25,049 bases of DNA from a virus, in the IMG/VR virus record IMGVR_UViG_3300044846_000970, positions 1 to 25,049 of that record; one strand, given 5' to 3'. Below the pieces are notes generated by a model. The model searched no databases. It was not told where the DNA came from and worked only from the letters and a program-made list of their open reading frames with translations. Shown piece after piece: positions 20,737-25,049 of the stretch. The position numbers and the translations under genes were made by a program. The first letter of the stretch is position 1. Each line of letters opens with the position of its first letter.

Positions 20737-20765
20737 TAAAATGTTTTTCATACTGAGTTGCAATG

Positions 20766-20796
20766 CAAATATAGTCAAACTATATCTACTTCCAAA
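20766..20796 (-). promoter_or_regulatory. Bacteroidota consensus promoter for the replication genes
   Basis: On the minus strand TTTG (20793-20796) is followed after exactly 19 bases by TATATTTG (20766-20773), a full match to TTTG-N19-TAnnTTTG. It overlaps the last codons of the upstream gene and would start a transcript for the initiator, DUF6633, SSB-like and terminase genes. A TTGCAATGCAA palindrome lies just downstream. Confidence 0.75.
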
Positions 20797-21214
20797 TAAT
20801 TGTTGCGATTAAGAAACCTAGTATCACACCAACTGTAAGAATGATAATCATTTTACTATTGCTTCTATCGTAATTCAATAGATCAACATCAGGTTGCGGT
20901 GCTGGCTCTGTGCGCTCAACTCGTTTGATGGGTTTGATTGTGAGCTGTGCTATGCCTGCCTTTGATTGACTATTTGCAATACGTGACTGCTTGAAACATT
21001 CTTTCGCAAATGCATTAGCAATAGCGGTGGTTGGCATATCACCAGTCCAGTGAGTTACTTTGTTCTTGCGTTTAATCATGCCGCGTTCTTTCATCAATGT
21101 AATTAACCGATTACTCACGCGGTGTTCTTGACGCATAGCGTCCATGTCAAAAGATTGGGCATTGTAGAGCGCAATCATAAAATTGTAATACTTTGTTTTT
21201 GTGTCTGTTCTCAT
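20786..21214 (-). CDS. HTH-like protein with C-terminal membrane anchor
   Basis: The 142-residue protein starts with a winged-helix-like domain (KYYNFMIALYNAQSFDMDAM, then RVSNRLITLMKERGMIKRKN and VTHWTGDMPTTAIANAF), a type seen in DNA-binding proteins of Bacteroidota phages. A Pro/Arg/Glu linker follows. The last 23 residues are a membrane segment, MIIILTVGVILGFLIATIIW, ending in Lys. A DNA-binding domain tethered to the membrane is unusual and could attach phage DNA or a promoter to the membrane (inference). The end overlaps the initiator promoter. Confidence 0.65.
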   Translation of the reverse strand: MRTDTKTKYYNFMIALYNAQSFDMDAMRQEHRVSNRLITLMKERGMIKRKNKVTHWTGDMPTTAIANAFAKECFKQSRIANSQSKAGIAQLTIKPIKRVERTEPAPQPDVDLLNYDRSNSKMIIILTVGVILGFLIATIIWK

Positions 21215-21573
21215 TGCTCTAAATACGTTTTAATTGTTATTGTAAATTCTTCAAATGACCTGCACACCTTAACTGCATATCCTGCATTGATAAGCTGCGC
21301 GTGAACGATTTTTTGTGTGTCCGATAGTTTGCCTTTCTCTGTTTTCATCTCGATAAACAAAGCGTGGTGTGGCCCGTTGCTCATGCATATCATTAAATCA
21401 GGCATACCGGGCATGGCTCCTTCTGCTTTCAATAGGTTCCATCTACGCGCTCTTTGTACAGGTGTACCACCTATGTACACACCATTAGGAAAGGAAGCGA
21501 TTAAAACGCGCGGGAATGAGTATCTAAACCATTCAACACAGCGTTGCTGAATCTTGCTTTCTTCATGCTTCAT
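21211..21573 (-). CDS. VRR-NUC domain nuclease
   Basis: The 120-residue protein has the full VRR-NUC layout: ESKIQQRCVEWFRYSFP at the start, FPNGVYIGGTPVQRARRWNL, LKAEGAMPGMPDLMI with Asp59, LFIEMKTEKGKLS with the catalytic Glu75 and Lys77, then QKIVHAQLINAGYAVKVCRS. These are PD-(D/E)xK nucleases that, as stand-alone phage enzymes, cut structured or branched DNA; this one probably processes recombination or replication intermediates. It overlaps both neighbours. Confidence 0.85.
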   Translation of the reverse strand: MKHEESKIQQRCVEWFRYSFPRVLIASFPNGVYIGGTPVQRARRWNLLKAEGAMPGMPDLMICMSNGPHHALFIEMKTEKGKLSDTQKIVHAQLINAGYAVKVCRSFEEFTITIKTYLEQ

Positions 21574-22093
21574 GTAACATCATTTTAAAGGTGTACCAAA
21601 ATAAGCCTACATAGTCGTATTGTGCATCAATACATACTGCAGGCAGCGTATCACGTAGTTCGCCATACTCCCAGTGTCCTAAAGGCTGCACTTCATAATC
21701 ACATTGTGTAGATGTTTTGCTATACTGGATGCTGCTTAATGGCACAGGTTCGGTAAATTTCACAACATACGAGTAGTTGTGATTGATTGTGACTAGGTAA
21801 AACATCCGCGCGGGTGAATAGATGCGCTTTGGTTTTTCAGTTTGGCGAAAGTGACCACCTACATTGTATTCATTTGCGCTGTCAATCTCATCAGTATTCG
21901 AATCGTAGAAGTCAAGCTCCTGCTTTATATGCCGCCACTTAGTAGATGCTAACCGATTATTGTACACTACTAACATCCATTCGTGAACAGTCTTTTCAGG
22001 CACGCCTAAATCAACTTGAATCTGTTTGATTGAATGCTTATTCAATGCTTTGCGCAGGTAGTTGACTTGTTTTTGTGTGGGTAGCTTATTCAT
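21563..22093 (-). CDS. hypothetical protein with N-terminal helix-turn-helix
   Basis: The first 60 of 176 residues look like a helix-turn-helix (QKQVNYLRKALNKHSIKQIQ followed by VDLGVPEKTVHEWM), the order of a HTH with recognition helix PEKTVHEWM. The rest is beta-rich and aromatic (YSPARMFYLVTINHNYSYVV, VCIDAQYDYVGLFWYTF), of unknown fold. It is likely a regulator or DNA-binding accessory of the early region. ATGA overlap with the upstream gene. Confidence 0.6.
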   Translation of the reverse strand: MNKLPTQKQVNYLRKALNKHSIKQIQVDLGVPEKTVHEWMLVVYNNRLASTKWRHIKQELDFYDSNTDEIDSANEYNVGGHFRQTEKPKRIYSPARMFYLVTINHNYSYVVKFTEPVPLSSIQYSKTSTQCDYEVQPLGHWEYGELRDTLPAVCIDAQYDYVGLFWYTFKMMLHEA

Positions 22094-22311
22094 AGTTTTC
22101 CTGTTATATATAATTCAACTACTATCATTTCTTTAATGTCATCATCTGCCCATTCACACTCATAAACGATACTTTCAATTTTACCAACTATCCATTCATC
22201 TTCTTTCATAAATCCTACACGTTCTCCAATGCGTGGGATAGTAGGCATTTTAACATAAAATCTTTCATCTAAATCAGAATGACATATTGCAACAGTTATT
22301 AAATTATTCAT
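22090..22311 (-). CDS. small beta-rich hypothetical protein
   Basis: I prefer the ATG at 22311 (MNNLITVAICHSDLDERFYV), with an eight-base overlap on the upstream stop, over that at 22320; AAGGTG lies just before it. The 73-residue protein has PRIGERVGFMKEDEWIVGKI and ends IVVELYITGKL. This short PRIGExV...W.V..I pattern occurs in small phage proteins of unknown role. Acidic overall. Confidence 0.62.
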   Translation of the reverse strand: MNNLITVAICHSDLDERFYVKMPTIPRIGERVGFMKEDEWIVGKIESIVYECEWADDDIKEMIVVELYITGKL

Positions 22312-22537
22312 CACCTTCATGTTTTATGTTTATAGAATTGATTAGCTCACACACCGGCACATCCATAGCCTTACTCATGTTGATCAGTTGTGATAGTTGT
22401 ATCACTCGCACATCACGCATCCAGTTGTAAAAGGTTCTTTCATTTACGGGTGTGTTGTTACGTTGCATAGCACGCAGGAGGGCAGCCTTACTGCCCACCG
22501 TGCGTACAACGAGTTCATTGAATCTTTGCTGCTTCAT
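22304..22537 (-). CDS. XRE/Cro-like helix-turn-helix regulator
   Basis: The 77-residue protein is a compact helical DNA-binding domain: SKAALLRAMQRNNTPVNERT with recognition helix region TFYNWMRDVRVIQLSQLINM and then SKAMDVPVCELI, which matches the Cro/CI (XRE) layout with a five-helix bundle. It is an early gene and the best in-window candidate for the protein that binds the 16-bp operator copies, including those at its own promoter (inference). ATGA overlap with the gene above. Confidence 0.72.
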   Translation of the reverse strand: MKQQRFNELVVRTVGSKAALLRAMQRNNTPVNERTFYNWMRDVRVIQLSQLINMSKAMDVPVCELINSINIKHEGDE

Positions 22538-22869
22538 GAAATCGGTTTAAGTTGTGGATTCGCCATGTAGAATATTTCGCGGTGTATCTCGCTGAACTTG
22601 TGTTGAAACACGGCCGCGTCAATAGGCTCATACAAACGCTCTCGCATATCCTTTTCTAAGCGTGCAGATACTTCTTCGGCATCTTCATACTTGCAGGTGT
22701 CTACATTAGCATAAACGCTATTCATGCGAATCTGAATAAGCACTAATTGCTCTGTAATGCAACAGTAGTTTTTTTGGTAAGTGCCACATATGTAGTAATG
22801 TGGTAGGGTTACATTAGTAGTCCCCACTACCGTAGGGGCTACTTGTTGTACTTCAATTGTGTGTGTCAT
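22534..22869 (-). CDS. hypothetical early protein
   Basis: The 111-residue protein starts MTHTIEVQQVAPTVVGTTNV and has YYICGTYQKNYCCITEQLVL, then an acidic helical half (EDAEEVSARLEKDMRERLYE). I do not recognise a family. It shares its first seven codons and the bases around its start with the 59-residue gene at 17004-17183. Three Cys residues cluster near residues 28-37. It lies second in the main early leftward transcript. Confidence 0.6.
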   Translation of the reverse strand: MTHTIEVQQVAPTVVGTTNVTLPHYYICGTYQKNYCCITEQLVLIQIRMNSVYANVDTCKYEDAEEVSARLEKDMRERLYEPIDAAVFQHKFSEIHREIFYMANPQLKPIS

Positions 22870-22889
22870 TGTGTTTATTGGATTTTAAA

Positions 22890-23132
22890 TTAATCTTCGT
22901 TATCATAGCAGCAATCGCAAGTGGTGCGAACGCTAGCGTATTGAGATACTACATATGATATAGCGTCTTCGATGAAACAGTCCCAGTGACAAGCCATGTC
23001 ATCAGCGTCCAAACCTTCATTGTTTTTTTCAAGAAGTTTGGTAGCTTCTTCTTTCACTTCATCATAGTAGTTAACTGTGTAGTCGCAGTGGATGCAAGTG
23101 TCATCCTCGTAGTAAAAATCTGATTCGTTCAT
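22890..23132 (-). CDS. acidic Cys-rich protein, first gene of the early leftward operon
   Basis: The 80-residue protein is strongly acidic (MNESDFYYEDDTCIHCDYTV) with a CxxC pair (CIHC) near the start, ACHWDC in the middle and CDCCYDNED at the end. The paired cysteines and His suggest metal binding. No family is recognised. It is the first gene after the strong consensus promoter at 23171-23201, the usual place for host-takeover proteins in phages, which makes it a candidate inhibitor of a host factor or a DNA mimic. That is inference only. Confidence 0.62.
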   Translation of the reverse strand: MNESDFYYEDDTCIHCDYTVNYYDEVKEEATKLLEKNNEGLDADDMACHWDCFIEDAISYVVSQYASVRTTCDCCYDNED

Positions 23133-23152
23133 AGTGCTTATTGTTTTGTTGT

Positions 23153-23160
23153 TATCTTTG
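23153..23160 (+). promoter_or_regulatory. candidate rightward -7 box for the sigma-like gene
   Basis: TATCTTTG fits TAnnTTTG on the plus strand and would start RNA near 23167, ahead of the sigma-like frame. No TTTG lies at the -33 spacing, so this is weaker than the opposite promoter. Operator copies 2 and 3 lie just downstream. Confidence 0.35.
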
Positions 23161-23167
23161 TTTGACC

Positions 23168-23210
23168 CTGCAAATATATACAGGATTACTTACACTGCAA
23201 ATAATTTCAG
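23168..23210. promoter_or_regulatory. two operator-like 16-bp elements (copies 2 and 3)
   Basis: CTGCAAATATATACAG (23168-23183) and CTGCAAATAATTTCAG (23195-23210) are direct copies 27 bases apart. Copy 2 covers the -7 box and copy 3 the -33 box of the leftward promoter, so occupancy would block it and possibly the rightward start. Confidence 0.68.
23171..23201 (-). promoter_or_regulatory. Bacteroidota consensus promoter of the early leftward operon
   Basis: On the minus strand TTTG (23198-23201) precedes TATATTTG (23171-23178) by exactly 19 bases, a full match to TTTG-N19-TAnnTTTG. The first ATG of the operon is at 23132, giving a leader of about 30 bases. Confidence 0.8.
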
Positions 23211-23218
23211 AAATATTT

Positions 23219-23758
23219 TTGGATAATTGTGTAAATAGTGAAATATCAAGGCATTACGGTTCGTGGATAAACAAGGCAACGGGCCTAACACACGACAAAA
23301 CACGGGCAAAAGACCTCGTGCATGAAGTCCTTACACGGTTACTGGATAGACCAGAACAGGATGTGGTGGATATTGTTTGCCGTGGTAAGGTAAGGCAGTA
23401 TGTTGATCGTGCTTTGTGGCTATCATGGCATAGCAATAGAAGTGATTACGCTATGCGATACCGTAAATACTACGAGCTTATCACAGACAAAGGTGTAGAT
23501 GATACTAAACAGGATGAAACGTGGCTAGGTTCCTTTGTAGACGGTGAATATTTATACAACGCAATTGATAGACTAAATGAACACGATGCCATCTTACTGC
23601 GTCTATACGCTAAACCCGATTTCAACTATCAAAAATTAAGCACGGAAACAGGCATACCATATGCCTACCTTCGTCTATCAATACACCGCGCATTAAAACG
23701 AATACGCACATATGTTCAACTTCAACGTACCACCAGCAATCCAACGCGAGAGGCTTGA
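23219..23758 (+). CDS. sigma-70 family (ECF-like) RNA polymerase factor
   Basis: The 179-residue reading from TTG at 23219 has a region-2-like helix, KDLVHEVLTRLLDRP (about residues 32-46), a middle segment with VRQYVDRALWLSW, and a C-terminal region-4-like helix-turn-helix, DAILLRLYAKPDFNYQKLST then ETGIPYAYLRLSIHRALKRI. This two-domain layout matches the small sigma-like proteins of Bacteroidota phages, probably used to direct host polymerase to phage late or middle promoters. No in-frame ATG exists near the start, so the true start is uncertain (TTG or an upstream ATT/ATA). It is divergent from the early operon and shares the operator region with it. Confidence 0.74.
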   Translation: MDNCVNSEISRHYGSWINKATGLTHDKTRAKDLVHEVLTRLLDRPEQDVVDIVCRGKVRQYVDRALWLSWHSNRSDYAMRYRKYYELITDKGVDDTKQDETWLGSFVDGEYLYNAIDRLNEHDAILLRLYAKPDFNYQKLSTETGIPYAYLRLSIHRALKRIRTYVQLQRTTSNPTREA

Positions 23759-24176
23759 GATCTGCAAGAAATGTAAATGGTTTAATACTCAATGGTCAAC
23801 CTGTGGCACACCTTTGATAGGTGGCACGGTTATGCCTGAAGAAAACGAAGTAACCTACTACAAAGAAAAGATAAAGCTTTGCGGTTGCTTCATGCATCAC
23901 AAGGTAAAGTACCGCTTTACTTCATGCCCGGCTAGAAAGTGGAATGCATTAGACTGGAGTGAAACCGAAATACAAAAACTCGATGAGTTTATTCAGCGCA
24001 TAGACGGTGCGCATAAGATAACGCAAGAAGATACCGCCCTTCTTTACTACTGGCTAGGTAAGGTAACTAAGAAGCATGAGAAACCAAGTCAATGCGCATC
24101 GTGCATACGTGACCTGATTAGTGAATTCAGAAGGCAGCTAGGTAAGTTGAATGAACATAAGCAAGCAAAACAATAA
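23712..24176 (+). CDS. Cys-rich zinc-binding-like phage protein
   Basis: The 154-residue protein overlaps the sigma-like gene by 47 bases. It begins with RLEICKKCKWF (a CxxC pair), then STCGTPLIGGTV, KIKLCGCFMHHKVKY with another CxC, and FTSCPARKWN. Together these form a likely zinc site; this cluster is common in Bacteroidota phages. The C-terminal half is helical (SETEIQKLDEFIQRIDGAHK) with a second Cys pair, CASC. Function is unknown; nucleic-acid or protein binding are possible. Confidence 0.7.
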   Translation: MFNFNVPPAIQRERLEICKKCKWFNTQWSTCGTPLIGGTVMPEENEVTYYKEKIKLCGCFMHHKVKYRFTSCPARKWNALDWSETEIQKLDEFIQRIDGAHKITQEDTALLYYWLGKVTKKHEKPSQCASCIRDLISEFRRQLGKLNEHKQAKQ

Positions 24177-24188
24177 TAAATTACACAA

Positions 24189-24509
24189 ATGACAGAAGAC
24201 ATTCAAAACAAGTATCCTGAAATTCACAACTGGGAATTTTGGAAAGTAAGCGAAGCAGGTTATGAAAAATATGATAACATGGTTGCTTTACGAATAACGC
24301 CATCGAACAAGTTAGCCGTGCGCTTTGTACAGGCATTTGGATATCCAAAGATATTTTATGTTCCTTTTGAGTATTGGTGTGATAGTGAAGCACCATTATG
24401 GAAGATTACACCAAATAAAAACTACGGTTTTTATATCAGACCAAAATTGATTCCATTGAGTGAGCGCGAACAACTTGCACTTATTCAATACGTCAGTAAT
24501 TGTAATTAA
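24189..24509 (+). CDS. hypothetical protein
   Basis: The 106-residue protein is aromatic and beta-prone (HNWEFWKVSEAGYEKYDNMV; GYPKIFYVPFEYWCDSEAPL), with Ser/Arg/Glu helix SEREQLALIQYVSNC at the end. No family is recognised with confidence. It lies between the zinc-binding-like gene and the small-terminase candidate, with 12- and 14-base gaps, and is probably co-transcribed. Confidence 0.6.
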   Translation: MTEDIQNKYPEIHNWEFWKVSEAGYEKYDNMVALRITPSNKLAVRFVQAFGYPKIFYVPFEYWCDSEAPLWKITPNKNYGFYIRPKLIPLSEREQLALIQYVSNCN

Positions 24510-24523
24510 CAAATCTATACAAT

Positions 24524-24793
24524 ATGCCATTTCCAAAAGGAGTATCAGGCAACCCTAGTGGTAGACCACAGGGTGCAGTAAGTGACAAGGTAAGAATGTG
24601 GAATGAGTTAGGCGAATGGTTTGTGCAAGAAGGCGCAGCCAAATGTATGCGCATCATGAATGATATGGAAGATGAAGAATACATCAAACACTACACAGCC
24701 TTACTGGAATACTTCAAACCAAAACAGGCACGCATTACACATAGCGGTGATGAGAAAGCACCCGTAATCATTCAGGTGCATTCCGATCTGTAA
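24524..24793 (+). CDS. small terminase subunit candidate
   Basis: The 89-residue protein starts MPFPKGVSGNPSGRPQGAVS. The GxSGNPxGRPxG element (DUF5681-like) is often found at the start of small terminase subunits and related DNA-binding packaging proteins. A helical core follows (MWNELGEWFVQEGAAKCMRI; HYTALLEYFKPKQ). It is short for a small subunit and has no clear helix-turn-helix. The large subunit lies about 6 kb away on the other strand, so the pairing is inferred. It could instead be an unrelated DNA-binding protein. Confidence 0.55.
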   Translation: MPFPKGVSGNPSGRPQGAVSDKVRMWNELGEWFVQEGAAKCMRIMNDMEDEEYIKHYTALLEYFKPKQARITHSGDEKAPVIIQVHSDL

Positions 24794-24826
24794 CAAAAAC
24801 ACAATAAAAACTACAATACAAAGAGC

Positions 24827-25049
24827 ATGAAACTTAAGTTCAGCATAGCGGCGAACGCAAAGGGTGTGACCTTAGCCAAGTACATCGACTACCAAAACGC
24901 GGTCGATAAGCTGGAGCAGGTGCGCATCATAACCGGTAAGAGTACCGATAGCATAAGGATGCTACAATCAAATGTGATAGATGATATCATAATGCGATTT
25001 GAAGCAGCGATAAAGCTAGGTAGTAATGACTTTGAACGCAAGGTGCGAA
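24827..25049 (+). CDS. truncated gene, possible tail-assembly protein
   Basis: The frame starts ATG at 24827 and runs off the window after 74 codons. It reads MKLKFSIAANAKGVTLAKYI, then VDKLEQVRIITGKSTDSIRM and LQSNVIDDIIMRFEAAIK. A short strand followed by VTLAKYIDY and helices resembles proteins that precede tape measure genes in Bacteroidota phages (tail-assembly chaperone type), but this is a weak impression. If correct, it and the 3-80 fragment would bracket missing genes before the tape measure gene. Confidence 0.45.
   Translation, partial: MKLKFSIAANAKGVTLAKYIDYQNAVDKLEQVRIITGKSTDSIRMLQSNVIDDIIMRFEAAIKLGSNDFERKVR

Noticed and set aside
23141-23218. N-terminal extension of the sigma-like frame from 23141
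   Set aside because: It starts with TTG upstream of the candidate rightward promoter box and translates the operator region into a hydrophobic, unlikely N-terminus.
1-25049. Integrase, attachment site or lysogeny module
   Set aside because: No recombinase-like protein and no matching terminal repeats seen; HTH genes alone do not show lysogeny.

Overview
The window is a long segment of a tailed double-stranded DNA phage (or prophage) of a Bacteroidota host, most likely with a long non-contractile tail. The host call rests on four things seen in the sequence. Promoters match the Bacteroidota form TTTG-N19-TAnnTTTG. A signal peptide ends in SFAQ. Most genes lack a Shine-Dalgarno sequence. Many small proteins belong to types common in Bacteroidota phages. 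I see no integrase, transposase, tRNA, rRNA or CRISPR array. Because both window ends cut through genes, lifestyle cannot be settled here.

Layout. Positions 1-12923 (rightward) hold the late genes: tape measure protein with small overlapping genes before it, XkdF-like prohead protease, an unknown virion-type protein, scaffold, major capsid, tail-tube-like protein, portal with an unusual C-terminal extension, head-tail connector, then a tightly overlapped lysis cassette (holin-like, CHAP/NlpC-type endolysin, spanin-like pair, membrane/coiled-coil protein), a metallophosphoesterase and a small HExxH protein. Intrinsic terminators separate the main structural genes. One 45-residue ribbon-helix-helix gene is read the opposite way inside the capsid block.

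Positions 12954-23132 (leftward) hold the early/middle genes. Reading in the direction of transcription from 23132 they are: small regulators (Cys-rich acidic protein, XRE-like HTH, HTH proteins), a VRR-NUC nuclease, a HTH protein with a membrane tail, a DnaT/DUF1376-like initiator carrying candidate iterons, a DUF6633-like replication protein, an SSB-like protein, the large terminase, a Rad52-like annealing protein with a lambda-Exo/YqaJ exonuclease, then a run of small overlapping genes that includes an alpha/beta-hydrolase-like protein. At least three promoters drive this strand (near 23.18, 20.78 and 17.22 kb), with a weaker fourth at 16.14 kb.

Positions 23219-25049 (rightward again) hold a sigma-factor-like gene, a zinc-finger-like protein, a hypothetical, a small-terminase candidate and a truncated gene. 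The divergent region at 23133-23218 carries two copies of a 16-bp operator-like sequence. A third copy sits at the 17.2 kb promoter, which suggests one repressor links the two early transcripts. Since the right end opens a probable tail-assembly gene and the left end closes the gene block just before the tape measure, the missing DNA probably lies between the two ends of a circular map (inference).
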